DNA from: Qipengyuania aquimaris
GTDB taxonomy: Bacteria; Pseudomonadota; Alphaproteobacteria; Sphingomonadales; Sphingomonadaceae
Length of the DNA: 64,000 nt
NCBI RefSeq assembly: GCF_009827445.1
Contig: NZ_WTYI01000001.1
Span: 2,556,381 to 2,620,380 of the forward strand
Reading direction: 5' to 3'
Positions 1 through 7,852 of the stretch are shown here, piece by piece. Positions within the stretch are counted from its first letter, which is position 1. Every line of letters starts with the position of its first letter. The translations under genes were made by a program, and so were the position numbers. The notes below the pieces were generated by a model. That model was not told the DNA's origin. It made no database searches and saw nothing but the letters and a program-made list of their open reading frames with translations.

Positions 1-89
1 GGGAACCGCTCCCCCGCCAGCTTTCGCCACTTAGCCCGCGCATGAGCGGCCGCTCCTGGCTGCCCGCGTTTCTTTGAAAGGACCAACCG

Positions 90-299
90 ATGATTCACTA
101 TGGAAAAGTCGAGACCTACGACAGCGAAGCACAGCAAGGCACGATACAGCCCAATGCCGGAGGCCAACCGCTGTCGTTTCGCCGGGTCGACCTTCAGCAG
201 CAGGCTGGAGAACCGCGATGCGAAACGTATTTCGGATATGAGACCTGGACAAAGGACGATGGCGAAACGGTTGCCGTCCACCTGCGCCAGCTTTCCTGA
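90..299 (+). CDS. Cold-shock-domain-like small protein
   Basis: A 69-residue protein with an ATG preceded by a GAAAGGA ribosome site. The N-terminus (GKVETYDSEAQQGTIQP) has the beta1-beta2 outline of a cold-shock domain, but the RNP1 core seen in the CspA gene of this window (KGYGF) is not present and the RNP2-like strand is FRRVDL rather than FVHI. It is therefore a divergent CSD-like protein, probably a single-strand nucleic-acid binder, though binding is not assured. It stands alone and is followed by a hairpin that could end its transcript. Confidence 0.7.
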   Translation: MIHYGKVETYDSEAQQGTIQPNAGGQPLSFRRVDLQQQAGEPRCETYFGYETWTKDDGETVAVHLRQLS

Positions 300-315
300 A
301 CAGATGCAGGAGACG

Positions 316-338
316 CCCCGGGTCGATACGATCCGGGG
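316..338 (+). terminator. Hairpin downstream of the CSD-like gene
   Basis: Ten-base arms (CCCCGGGTCG and CGATCCGGGG, one G-U pair) around an ATA loop, 17 bases after the stop codon. Only a weak pyrimidine run follows (CCCTCTTT), so intrinsic termination is plausible rather than certain. Confidence 0.5.
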
Positions 339-434
339 TGCCCTCTTTCGCAGATTATCGCCACGGGAGGCCGGGAAGGCGCTCGATCCGGGTCAATCCG
401 GCGCCGGTCGATGCGGGCGCGGAGGGCTAGCCCC

Positions 435-566
435 TCAGGAGTTACGCATATTCTCCAGGCCCGCAATCGCACCGGGCTTGGTGCTGGGGTTGGAGGCGTT
501 GGTCTTGACCTTTTCCTTCTTGGGCTTGCGCGCTTCGCGGCTCTTCTTCTGTTGGCCTTTGGCCAT
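435..566 (-). CDS. 43-residue lysine-rich small protein
   Basis: The reading frame MAKGQQKKSREARKPKKEKV... ends NMRNS and has 43 codons. Its ATG is preceded by GGAAAAGA at good spacing. It is very basic in the N-terminal half, with no membrane segment or cysteine. Short Lys/Arg-rich proteins of this kind are common in sphingomonads and may bind nucleic acid, but no function is established. Support comes from the clean ribosome site and the strongly biased composition. Confidence 0.6.
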   Translation of the reverse strand: MAKGQQKKSREARKPKKEKVKTNASNPSTKPGAIAGLENMRNS

Positions 567-662
567 GGTCTTTTCCAATCGGGGCGGAATGCCCCAGTCC
601 CTCTATGGGCCGATTGCAGGGAATAGATAGCGAAACCGGCGGGCGCAGCTGCCTCGCCGGGC

Positions 663-890
663 TCATCCGCGCCCCAGCTTCACCAGCACCCGGTCCAGTG
701 CCTGCAGGAAGTTCGACCGTGCGGGTGGCCTTTGGCCGTCTTCGCCTGCGGCTCCGACTCCCGCCTTGCTGAACGGCGGCGGGCCTCCGCCCACTCCGTC
801 CATTCCGGCGCGCAGGTCTTCGATGATCGCGCGGGTGGCCCGAAGGAGTCGGGGGCCCTGCCGATGCTGACTGCGTCGAAGGGCTTGCCA
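663..890 (-). pseudogene. Broken partial copy of the YaiI/YqxD-family gene
   Basis: This stretch is closely similar to the 3' part of the intact YaiI-family gene at 1859-2320: both end with the same FLQALDRVLVKLGR tail and share the DLRAG...GGGPPPFSK segment. The copy carries about 39 extra in-frame bases before the tail. Around 838-855 it also has an 18-base segment where the intact gene has 7, a net +11 that shifts the frame between the GKPFDAVSIG and ATRAIIEDL parts. The 5' two-thirds is missing. It is a decayed duplicate, not a working gene. Confidence 0.8.
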
Positions 891-919
891 ACACATTCTC
901 AGCGATTACACACGTCATC

Positions 920-1636
920 ATGGACGGAAACACATCCCCGCTCGCCAGCCTTCTGAAGGTCGCCGCGCTGGCTTCGCTCGCCTCGGCGATCACCACCGCC
1001 ACACTCATCTACGGGCCCGACGCTGCTCCTGCCGAGGGGCTGGAGGTGCAGGCGCGGTTATCGGGCGACTGGTCCTATCTCTACAAGCCATGGGTGCTGT
1101 TCTTCCATCCGCAATTCGCCTTCGTTGCGGCGCTGGGTGCGGCGGCGGTCTTGTGGCGGGCGCGGCCGGCGCTGGTGGCGATCGGCCTGTTCTACCTTGC
1201 CCTGTGGGCGACGACCGAGATGACGCAGCAGGCCTATATCATCGATGCGCTCAACCAGTTTTGGCGGCCCGGCTATCTCGGCGCCGAGAATGCGGCCGAG
1301 CGCGCGGGATACGAGACGCTGTTGACCGGCTTCCGGGCGATCTCGGACAGCCAGTATTTCGTGCTGCTGTTCGGCTTCGGCATGGGCTCGGTGCTGCTGG
1401 GCGCGGCATTCCTGTCGAGTGACGCGCTGGGCAAGGGCGTGGGCGTGGTCACGCTGTTCCTGGGGGTGGTGAGCCTTGCGGCGTTTGCGGGCTATTATTT
1501 CGGTCCGGCTGCGGGGGTAACCGGAGTTACAGGATGGATTTACGCCAACCTTTATGGCCCGCTGCAGACCGGCGTGCGGCTGGCGCTCGCGTGGTGGCTC
1601 TGGCGGCAGGCGATGCGGCATCGGGGCGCCAGCTAG
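920..1636 (+). CDS. Multi-pass membrane protein of unknown function
   Basis: A 238-residue protein with about five to six hydrophobic segments: near the N-terminus, around residues 60-100, 145-170, 175-195 and 205-235. Between the second and third lies a more polar loop. I do not recognise a family. The gene sits between the intact YaiI-family gene and its broken copy, so it may have arrived or been rearranged with the duplication. The start is an ATG with no strong ribosome site. Confidence 0.65.
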   Translation: MDGNTSPLASLLKVAALASLASAITTATLIYGPDAAPAEGLEVQARLSGDWSYLYKPWVLFFHPQFAFVAALGAAAVLWRARPALVAIGLFYLALWATTEMTQQAYIIDALNQFWRPGYLGAENAAERAGYETLLTGFRAISDSQYFVLLFGFGMGSVLLGAAFLSSDALGKGVGVVTLFLGVVSLAAFAGYYFGPAAGVTGVTGWIYANLYGPLQTGVRLALAWWLWRQAMRHRGAS

Positions 1637-1858
1637 CAGCGACCGCTTTCCTACTCCGCCCAAACCTGCCCAATCTTCGTGGATGAGCACACGGCGAAGC
1701 CTTGCCCTTTCGCTTCCCGCCACCGGTCACGATGGCCGGGCCGCCCGGGACGAGGGAGGTTTGCTCGCGCCATGTGTCAACTTCGCGCGAGAGACTTAAA
1801 AGCGCGCGATCATGCGGGTTTGCGGCGGGAAATATCGGGTGACACGGTGTCGCCTATG

Positions 1859-2320
1859 TCAACTTCGCCCCAGCTTCACCAGCACCCGGTCGAGCGCCTG
1901 CAGGAAGTTCGAGCGGTCCGCCTTGCTGAAAGGCGGTGGGCCTCCACCCATTCCGGCCATCCCGGCGCGCAGGTCCTCCATGATCGCGCGGGTGGCGATG
2001 GCGCTGCCGATGCTGGCGGCGTCGAAGCTCTTGCCGTCGTGGCGCAGAACGGCGGCGCCTGCCTTGAGGCAGCGTTCGGCCAGCAGGATATCGGCGGTGA
2101 TGACCACGCTGTGCGGCCCCGCTTCTTGCGCAATCCAGTCGTCCGCCGCGTCGAACCCGTCCGAGACCACCACGCGCTTCACCCGCTCGCTCACCGGCAC
2201 GCGAAAAGGACTGTTACTGACCACGCGGACGTGCGCCTTGTGACGGTCGGCGACGCGGTAGATCTCCTCCTTCACCGGGCAGGCATCGGCATCGACGAGG
2301 ATTGTGACGGGCTTGGTCAT
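1859..2320 (-). CDS. YaiI/YqxD family (DUF188/UPF0178) protein
   Basis: A 153-residue protein of normal length for the family. It opens with ILVDADACPVKEEIYR, the conserved acidic start, and has the ITADILLAERCL segment and GGPPPFSKADR near the C-terminus. The family has a PIN-like fold with conserved aspartates and is suspected to act on nucleic acid, but no activity is established. A second, frameshifted copy of its 3' end lies about 1.2 kb away at 663-890. Confidence 0.9.
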   Translation of the reverse strand: MTKPVTILVDADACPVKEEIYRVADRHKAHVRVVSNSPFRVPVSERVKRVVVSDGFDAADDWIAQEAGPHSVVITADILLAERCLKAGAAVLRHDGKSFDAASIGSAIATRAIMEDLRAGMAGMGGGPPPFSKADRSNFLQALDRVLVKLGRS

Positions 2321-2401
2321 GGCGCGTGCCTAGCGAGTGATCCGGCCGCGCACCAGCGCGCCCGACTTGACGGGGCGAGGGCGGAGGGGGAAACTCGAGC
2401 C

Positions 2402-2806
2402 ATGACCCAGACCGAAACCAACCGCGCGCTCATCACCAAGGCTTACGACGGACTGGCGAAGGGCGATCCGACGCATTTCACCGCCCTGTTCGACGAGAAT
2501 ATCGAATGGCGGGTCATGGGCTCGTCCGCCTGGTCGAGACATTTGAAGGGCCTGGAAGCGGTGGAGCGCGACCTCGTCGGTCCGCTCTTCGCGCGGATCG
2601 ACGGGCCCTATCTCACCACGGCCGAACTGATCCTCGCCGATGGCGACCGCGTGGCCGTGATCGCCAAGGGCAACGCCGCCACGGTCGACGGCGCGCGCTA
2701 CGACAATGACTATTGCTTTGTCTTCCGCCTGGAGGACGGCAAGATCGTCGAAGTGCGCGAGTATATGGACACAATCCTGGCGGATGCGGCGCTGGGGGCT
2801 GGCTAG
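2402..2806 (+). CDS. SnoaL-like / NTF2-fold protein
   Basis: A 134-residue protein (MTQTETNRALITKAYDGL...) with the SnoaL/ketosteroid-isomerase-like cone fold: N-terminal helices, then IEWRVMGSS, a central FARIDGPY segment, and a terminal KIVEVREYMDT strand. Such proteins include isomerases, cyclases and non-enzymatic binders, so the substrate cannot be named. The ATG at 2402 fits where homology begins; the frame is open further upstream without family resemblance. Confidence 0.85.
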   Translation: MTQTETNRALITKAYDGLAKGDPTHFTALFDENIEWRVMGSSAWSRHLKGLEAVERDLVGPLFARIDGPYLTTAELILADGDRVAVIAKGNAATVDGARYDNDYCFVFRLEDGKIVEVREYMDTILADAALGAG

Positions 2807-2893
2807 GGACGGATTTCGATTACAAGTGTAGACATGGCGCGGGCGTGACGCTACCCCGTGGGCAGTTTCGATTGCTTGCGAGGGGTTTGAGAA

Positions 2894-4393
2894 GTGCCGA
2901 AAACGATATTGGCCAGCGCGCTGCTTGCCTGTGCAGCGCTCGCCGTCGCACTTCCCCACACGGCATCGGCCCGGGCGGAGACTGATGGGGAAAACCGCTC
3001 GGTCGAAGCGGGGGGCGCCCATGACGACAAGATCGCGACGATAGAGCAGGGCCTGCGTCCGGCCCTCGGAGCAAAGGGCGAGCCGGGTCCGGTCTGGACG
3101 CTTGCGGAAAGGATGGCGCACCACCGCGTTCCCGCCATCAGCATAGCGGTGGCGATCGACGGCGAACTGGCCTGGGCGAAGGCTTACGGGGTTGCGCAAG
3201 CGGAGGGCAGCGAGGCAGTCGACACCGACACGCTGTTCCAGGCCGCATCCTTGTCGAAACCGGTCGCGGCGCTCGCGGCGCTGACGCTGGTCGACGAGGG
3301 CAGGGTCGATCTCGATGCGCCTGTGAACGACTATTTGTCCTCTTGGAAAATCCAGCAAAACGCCTTCACCGCGCAGCGCCCCGTCACCTTGCGCCACCTG
3401 CTGTCGCATCGCGCAGGCACGACCGTCCACGGCTTCCGGGGCTACGACATCGCCAAAGTCTATCCGTCGAGCGAACAGGTCCTGACGGGAGAGGCGCCGG
3501 CCAACACCCAGCCCATCGTGGTGGACAAGGTGCCGGGTGAGAGCCGCCGCTATTCGGGTGGCGGGTACCAGATCGTCCAGCTGCTGATCGAAGATGTCGC
3601 GACAACGCCGTTTGCGGATTACGTGACATCCCACGTCCTTGAGCCTTCCGGGTTGGCGCTGAGCAATTACGATTACGTCCAGAGCGGCAGCAATGTGGCG
3701 CGGGGCCATAGGGGCAAGGCTTCGCAGCCGATGGCGGAACACGGCTATTACGCCTACCCCGAGATGGCGGCGGCCGGTCTTTGGACGACGCCGAGCGAGC
3801 TCGTGCTGCTCGGCGGCAAGGTGGCCGATGCGCGAAGGAATTCCGCAGGGTTGGTCTCGACAGAGCTGGCCAACCAGCTGGTCCCGGACAGCGCGGATGA
3901 TCCGGGTCTCGGCTTCGGGCTGAACGCGCCCGGCGACGGGATCGTCTTCGTCCATAACGGGCATAATCCCGGATACAGCGCCCGATGGTTCAACTATGCC
4001 GACGGCAGGGCGAGCGTGGCGATCCTCACCAATTCCGATACCGGAGGCGACCTGATCCGCGAGGTAGCGAGCGCGATCGGTCACGTCTACGGCTGGAGAC
4101 AGGACGCGTTCGAGGAACGGGAAACGATCTCTTTGCCTGCGGAGTGGCAGGACGCGGTTTCCGGCGGATATGCCTTCGACAGAGAAGCGGCCTCCCCGAT
4201 CGTCGAGATCGAGGTCGAAGACGGCAAGCTATGGATCGAGGGCGAGCTCGCCGAGCGTTCATCCTTCTACGCCACCTCGCGAACCGAATTCTTCATCGCC
4301 TCGGGCTTGAACTTCACCGTCGAGCTTGGTCACGATGGAGATGTCGAGGCGCTCGATATCGAAGGCGAGATACGCCTCGTGAAGCTGGACTGA
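2894..4393 (+). CDS. Exported serine hydrolase, class C beta-lactamase fold
   Basis: A 499-residue protein from a GTG start with an N-terminal signal peptide (LASALLACAALAVALPHTASARA). The serine beta-lactamase/esterase fold is shown by the SLSK nucleophile motif (Ser119, Lys122), the YSGGGYQ motif that supplies the catalytic Tyr, and a late HNGHNPG motif in place of KTG. A C-terminal domain of about 100 residues follows. It is probably a periplasmic peptidase or esterase of the EstB/Pab87 type; true beta-lactamase activity is not implied. Confidence 0.85.
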   Translation: MPKTILASALLACAALAVALPHTASARAETDGENRSVEAGGAHDDKIATIEQGLRPALGAKGEPGPVWTLAERMAHHRVPAISIAVAIDGELAWAKAYGVAQAEGSEAVDTDTLFQAASLSKPVAALAALTLVDEGRVDLDAPVNDYLSSWKIQQNAFTAQRPVTLRHLLSHRAGTTVHGFRGYDIAKVYPSSEQVLTGEAPANTQPIVVDKVPGESRRYSGGGYQIVQLLIEDVATTPFADYVTSHVLEPSGLALSNYDYVQSGSNVARGHRGKASQPMAEHGYYAYPEMAAAGLWTTPSELVLLGGKVADARRNSAGLVSTELANQLVPDSADDPGLGFGLNAPGDGIVFVHNGHNPGYSARWFNYADGRASVAILTNSDTGGDLIREVASAIGHVYGWRQDAFEERETISLPAEWQDAVSGGYAFDREAASPIVEIEVEDGKLWIEGELAERSSFYATSRTEFFIASGLNFTVELGHDGDVEALDIEGEIRLVKLD

Positions 4394-4396
4394 TCC

Positions 4397-4966
4397 TTAC
4401 GGCAGATTCGCTGGTTGCTCGGTCTTGCGCACTAGGCTCCAGTCGTAGCCCAATTCCTTCACCCGCTGCTCCAGCAGTGTGCGGGTCGCGGCGTCGGGTT
4501 GCGCCTTGCGGGTAAGCATCCAAAGGTAGCGGCCACTCGGTTCGCCTACGATGGACCAAGGGTAGAGACCGTCCGGGCCTTGTTCGCCGCGGTCGAGCAC
4601 CCAGTAATCGCCATAGAAGGGGCCGAAGAAGCTGACCTTCAGTTTCGCGCCCCCGCTGCCCTCCACGATCTTGGCCTTGCCGGTCGACTGGTCGAATTCG
4701 CCGTCGAGGCTGTCCTTGTAGCAGGAATTGACGACCTTGATCTTCCCGTCGTCGCGCAGGGAATATTCCGCCGTCACGCCTTCGCAGCCTTCCTGGAAGG
4801 GCGCTTCGTAGCGGGCGTATTCGTACCACTTGCCCAGATAGGCCTGCGTTTCCACCGGCTTTGCCGGTTGCGGGACGCTGGCATTGCCGACCGGGCCGGG
4901 CGTACCGACACAAGCGGCGGCAAGGGCGAGGACAGGGGCGAGGACCAGGGCGCGAAGGGTGTTCAT
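4397..4966 (-). CDS. Outer-membrane lipocalin (Blc-like lipoprotein)
   Basis: A 189-residue protein from the ATG at 4966. The frame is open further upstream, but only this start gives a proper lipoprotein signal (LALAAAC). Lipocalin hallmarks are YLGKWYEYARYEAPFQEGC near the N-terminus of the mature protein and the late YLWMLTRKAQPD strand. Bacterial lipocalins bind lipids and are often made under stress. It converges on the serine hydrolase gene with 3 bases between stops. Confidence 0.88.
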   Translation of the reverse strand: MNTLRALVLAPVLALAAACVGTPGPVGNASVPQPAKPVETQAYLGKWYEYARYEAPFQEGCEGVTAEYSLRDDGKIKVVNSCYKDSLDGEFDQSTGKAKIVEGSGGAKLKVSFFGPFYGDYWVLDRGEQGPDGLYPWSIVGEPSGRYLWMLTRKAQPDAATRTLLEQRVKELGYDWSLVRKTEQPANLP

Positions 4967-5022
4967 GTCAGGCAAACCCCGTCCAAGCTGGTCAGGTTCC
5001 CCAATTGCCGCCATAGGGGCGC

Positions 5023-5178
5023 ATGGCCGACCTATATCTCAAGAACCTCGAATCCGAACGCCGCCAGCTATGGGCGAAATGCCGCCTGCACGGGCTGGCC
5101 AAGGACACTCCCGAACGCCAGCGGATCGCCGCAATCGACGAGGCTATCGCGGCGCACAAGGCGAAGCAGAAGGGCTGA
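5023..5178 (+). CDS. 51-residue conserved small protein
   Basis: The frame MADLYLKNLESERRQLWAKC... has 51 codons and is helical and charged, ending AHKAKQKG. It starts 56 bases from the divergent lipocalin start, so the two share a promoter region. It shows no signal peptide or membrane segment. It is likely a small helical protein of unknown role; support is codon regularity and composition only. Confidence 0.5.
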   Translation: MADLYLKNLESERRQLWAKCRLHGLAKDTPERQRIAAIDEAIAAHKAKQKG

Positions 5179-5211
5179 CGCTCGCCAGACTAAGCGGCGG
5201 GCGTTGGCGGA

Positions 5212-5631
5212 TCAGGGCGTCAGTTCGCCCTGTTCGCGACCTTCCCACCAGGCGATGCGTTTCGGGCTGACTTCGATCAGGACGAGGCCTTCAGTATCGA
5301 GGCCGTTCTCGAACCATTTCTCCAAATCCTTGACCCAGTGCTTTTCCAGCGTGGCGCGATCGCGGTGGAGTTTGCCTGTGCCTTGGACGGCGCAGTAGAA
5401 CTCGCCGCTGGTGTAGGTGGCGCCGCATTCGTCGGAACGTTTGAGGTCGTCGTCGATGCGGCCGTCGTCAGTGGCGAAATGAAAAGTGGTGCCGTCGCTT
5501 TCGCTCACGTCCTTGTTGTTCGACATCGGGCGCGCGGCAATCGCGCCCTCTTCGCCCGTCTTGGTGACCAGCATGGCGACATCGATGGATTTGAGCTTTT
5601 CGGCGATCTGGGCAAGCGAACGGTCGGACAT
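5212..5631 (-). CDS. General stress protein 26-type pyridoxamine-5'-phosphate-oxidase-like protein
   Basis: A 139-residue split-barrel flavin-binding protein. It follows the PNPOx-like 'general stress protein 26' pattern: an N-terminal helix, VAMLVTKTGEEGAIAARPM, then FHFATDD and a KWFENGLDTEGLVLIEVSP segment before AWWEG. Family members bind FMN or FAD and are induced by general stress; their substrate is unknown. Confidence 0.88.
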   Translation of the reverse strand: MSDRSLAQIAEKLKSIDVAMLVTKTGEEGAIAARPMSNNKDVSESDGTTFHFATDDGRIDDDLKRSDECGATYTSGEFYCAVQGTGKLHRDRATLEKHWVKDLEKWFENGLDTEGLVLIEVSPKRIAWWEGREQGELTP

Positions 5632-5965
5632 GGGCGTCTCCGGCTAGGCAGGGGGGTGCGCAGATAACGGGCAAGGCGTCCATCGGTGCCCGGCGGCCTT
5701 GCGTAAGTCTTTCCTACGAGGGCGAAATCTGCCTCTTTCGCCGGCCAAGCGTATTGCCCCGAACCCCTTTGCAATCGGAGCTGAACCGCTTTGCGCGATT
5801 GCGCAGGTTATCCTTCCGGGACGGTGTTCCACCCGTTCCACTCTGTCGGGAACTGCCTCGTGGAAAGCCTATCAGCGCGCTTTGGCCGATTATGCTGGAA
5901 AGCGCTGTACAAGGCCCCATATCGAGAATTGGGACGGGTTAGAGAGAACACAAAGGAGCAAACCC
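5632..5965 (+). other. 334-bp intergenic region upstream of the HPF-like gene
   Basis: I see no gene here. It separates the divergent PNPOx-like and HPF-like genes and must hold their promoters. It contains a small hairpin TGCGC-gatt-GCGCA near 5797 and a GGAAC without a matching CGTT at the right distance, so I cannot name a promoter class. An AAAGGAG ribosome site precedes the ATG at 5966. Confidence 0.5.
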
Positions 5966-6310
5966 ATGCAGGTCCAGTTCAATTCCGACAGTTCGGTCAT
6001 GGGCACGGAAAACGTCGCAGAACGCATCGAAACGAGCGTGCGCGAGAAGCTTGCACGGTTCGAGGATCGGCTCACCCGGGTGGAAATCCACGTGCGTGAC
6101 GAGAACGGACCAAAGCACGGTGCGGACGACAAGGCCTGTATGATCGAGGCGAGACCGAGGGGCGGCAAGCCGATCGGTGTCACCGAACATGCTTCCAAGG
6201 TCGATGATGCAGCAAGCAAGGCGGCGCGCACGCTTGCCCAGCGGCTCGAGCGGCATTTCGGAAAGGCTACGCGTCACGGTCATGATCCGCGCCCCGAAAA
6301 GGTTTTGTAA
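5966..6310 (+). CDS. HPF/RaiA family ribosome-associated protein
   Basis: A 114-residue protein with the S30AE (HPF/RaiA) fold: MQVQFNSDSSV strand, an amphipathic helix (VAERIETSVREKLARFEDRL), VEIHVRDENG, ACMIEARPRGGKPIGV, then a second helix. Such proteins sit in the 30S decoding channel and silence or dimerise ribosomes in stationary phase. It has the short form without the C-terminal dimerisation domain. The ATG at 5966 has an AAAGGAG site; upstream codons in frame show no family likeness. Confidence 0.85.
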   Translation: MQVQFNSDSSVMGTENVAERIETSVREKLARFEDRLTRVEIHVRDENGPKHGADDKACMIEARPRGGKPIGVTEHASKVDDAASKAARTLAQRLERHFGKATRHGHDPRPEKVL

Positions 6311-6384
6311 TAAAATTAGGCGTTTCGGTGAGGGCGTGGTATCGCGCCCTCGCTGACGTCGAAATTTGCGACGGACTTCGGATT

Positions 6385-6413
6385 TTGACGACCGCCGCCT
6401 GCCCCTTTTAACG
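6385..6413 (+). promoter_or_regulatory. Possible housekeeping promoter for cspA
   Basis: TTGACG at 6385-6390, a 17-base spacer, then TTAACG at 6408-6413. The -35 is good and the -10 weak. If used, transcripts would carry a leader of about 100 bases before the CspA start, as is usual for cold-shock mRNAs. Confidence 0.35.
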
Positions 6414-6470
6414 GGCCCCGGCGTAAACCAGACGACGTTTTCCTTTCATCGGACGATTTGACGCACGACC

Positions 6471-6493
6471 CCCGCGGCACCCTGCTGCGCGGG
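6471..6493 (+). promoter_or_regulatory. Leader hairpin before cspA
   Basis: A GC-rich hairpin with arms CCCGCG and CGCGGG and an 11-base loop ends about 27 bases before the CspA ATG, just upstream of the GAAAGGG ribosome site. It could be a temperature-responsive leader element, as in other cold-shock mRNAs. That role is inferred from position only. Confidence 0.35.
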
Positions 6494-6520
6494 CAATTAT
6501 GTTCTTGAAAGGGACACACC

Positions 6521-6733
6521 ATGGCCAAGACTGGCACCGTAAAATTCTTCAACACCGACAAGGGCTACGGCTTTATCCAGCCCGACGACGGCTCGGCTGA
6601 CAGCTTCGTTCACATCAGCGCCGTGCAGGCTGCAGGCATGCACTCGCTCGACAAGGACCAGCGCGTCAACTTCGAAGTCGAACAGGGCCGCAATGGCAAG
6701 GAAAGCGCCGTAAACCTCTCGGCTGCCGACTAA
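6521..6733 (+). CDS. cspA: Cold-shock protein, CspA family
   Basis: A 70-residue single cold-shock domain with both RNA-binding motifs intact: KGYGFIQP (RNP1) and FVHIS (RNP2). Such proteins melt RNA structure and act as RNA chaperones in cold or stationary phase. GAAAGGG precedes the ATG. It belongs to a run of single-gene stress functions from 5.2 to 7.8 kb. Confidence 0.95.
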   Translation: MAKTGTVKFFNTDKGYGFIQPDDGSADSFVHISAVQAAGMHSLDKDQRVNFEVEQGRNGKESAVNLSAAD

Positions 6734-6747
6734 GCTCGACGACAATC

Positions 6748-6786
6748 TCGCGCGTCGCAATGGATCTATTCCGCTGTGACGCGCGA
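6748..6786 (+). terminator. Hairpin downstream of cspA
   Basis: Perfect 9-base arms TCGCGCGTC and GACGCGCGA with a 21-base loop, starting 14 bases after the CspA stop. No clear T run follows, so it may be a terminator or an mRNA-stabilising structure. Confidence 0.4.
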
Positions 6787-6819
6787 CATCCTTTCAATTT
6801 GTCGTTGGAGCCAGAATAA

Positions 6820-7029
6820 ATGAGCCAGACTTACGAATTTTACGCGGCGCGCGCGCGCGAAGCAGCCGCGGAAGCGAAAAAGGCCACGCTCGACAACGTG
6901 CGTGAACGTGCGCTCCGATCCGAAGCGACGTGGCTCGGACTGGCAAAGCAAGCGCGGGCTGTGGCGGCTCGCCGCGAAAAAATCGAACTTGAAAAAGCTG
7001 CCGAACGCGAGGCCTCTGCTTCGGCTTAG
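6820..7029 (+). CDS. 69-residue helical small protein of unknown function
   Basis: An ATG with GGAG upstream opens MSQTYEFYAARAREAAAEAKKA..., an Ala/Glu/Arg-rich, probably all-helical protein with no signal or membrane segment. It lies between CspA and the EcfG-controlled fasciclin gene, which suggests but does not prove a stress role. No family recognised. Confidence 0.6.
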   Translation: MSQTYEFYAARAREAAAEAKKATLDNVRERALRSEATWLGLAKQARAVAARREKIELEKAAEREASASA

Positions 7030-7102
7030 ATTCATTATTTCTGATCGGTGTGAAACCATTCGCCGCAGCGATCGCACAGCTTGCCACATTCCCGACAAAT
7101 TC

Positions 7103-7128
7103 GGAACAATTCAGCATTTCTCTTCGTT
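7103..7128 (+). promoter_or_regulatory. EcfG-type general stress promoter
   Basis: GGAAC at 7103-7107, a 17-base spacer, and CGTT at 7125-7128 match the alphaproteobacterial EcfG (sigma-EcfG/PhyR regulon) consensus exactly. The -10 lies 66 bases before the fasciclin ATG. The assignment rests on the consensus and spacing. Confidence 0.75.
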
Positions 7129-7194
7129 TGTTTTGCGAAGCGCCAGTCGGATGAACCGCTGCTTTTGCGCTACAAACATACGAAAAGGGACGAA

Positions 7195-7773
7195 ATGAAA
7201 AAGCTGACAATTGCACTCGCATCTGCTGCCTCGCTGGCGATCGCCGCCTGCGCCGAAGAACCGGCTGAAAATGCGGGCTATGACGACAATGCTGCTGCCG
7301 ACCAGATGGCCAATGATGACGCCGCGCCGGGCACGCTCGTCGAAGTCGCACAAGGTGACGAGACGTTCTCTACGCTCGTGAGCGCCGTGACGGCCGCCAA
7401 CCTTGGTGAAACGCTGTCGGGCGAAGGACCTTTCACGGTATTCGCACCGACGAACGACGCGTTCGCCAAGATTCCGGAAGCAACGCTGACCGAGCTGACG
7501 ACCAACGATACGGAAACGCTTGGCAGCATCCTGGCGTATCACGTCGTGGAAGGTAACGTCGACGCCGCTACGCTCACGCAGGCAATCACCGATGCAGGTG
7601 AAAGCGGCTACACCATCAACACCGTGAACGGCGGTACGCTGACGGCCAATGTGGTGGACGGCAATGTGGTGCTGACCGACGCTGCCGGAGGTACGTCGAC
7701 CGTGACTTCAACCGATGTCGCCGCTTCGAACGGCGTGATCCACGTAATCGATACGGTCCTGATGCCCCAGTAA
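7195..7773 (+). CDS. Fasciclin-domain lipoprotein
   Basis: A 192-residue protein with a lipoprotein signal (LASAASLAIAAC) from the ATG at 7195, which follows AAAAGGGA. After an acidic linker comes one FAS1 domain with GPFTVFAPTNDAFAKIP, ILAYHVVEGNV and GVIHVIDTVLMP. FAS1 proteins mediate surface adhesion or matrix contacts. A perfect EcfG promoter upstream places it in the general stress response. A bidirectional terminator follows. Confidence 0.92.
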   Translation: MKKLTIALASAASLAIAACAEEPAENAGYDDNAAADQMANDDAAPGTLVEVAQGDETFSTLVSAVTAANLGETLSGEGPFTVFAPTNDAFAKIPEATLTELTTNDTETLGSILAYHVVEGNVDAATLTQAITDAGESGYTINTVNGGTLTANVVDGNVVLTDAAGGTSTVTSTDVAASNGVIHVIDTVLMPQ

Positions 7774-7798
7774 GCTGAGGCTTCAATTCCAACATGAA

Positions 7799-7827
7799 AA
7801 GGCGGCCCTGCGAAGGGCCGCCTTTTT
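7799..7827 (+). terminator. Strong intrinsic terminator
   Basis: Arms GGCGGCCC and GGGCCGCC with a 6-base loop, followed by TTTTT and preceded by AAAA, so it can stop both the fasciclin gene and the convergent gene at 7853. Confidence 0.9.
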
Positions 7828-7852
7828 CATCTTTGGTGGTGGGAAGAAGGGC

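Noticed and set aside
2330-4084. A 584-codon open frame on the minus strand
   Set aside because: It is antisense to the SnoaL-like and beta-lactamase-fold genes, both with clear motifs. Arg-rich shadow.
2894-4393. A true class C beta-lactamase
   Set aside because: The KTG motif is replaced and there is a large C-terminal domain, as in peptidases and esterases of this fold.
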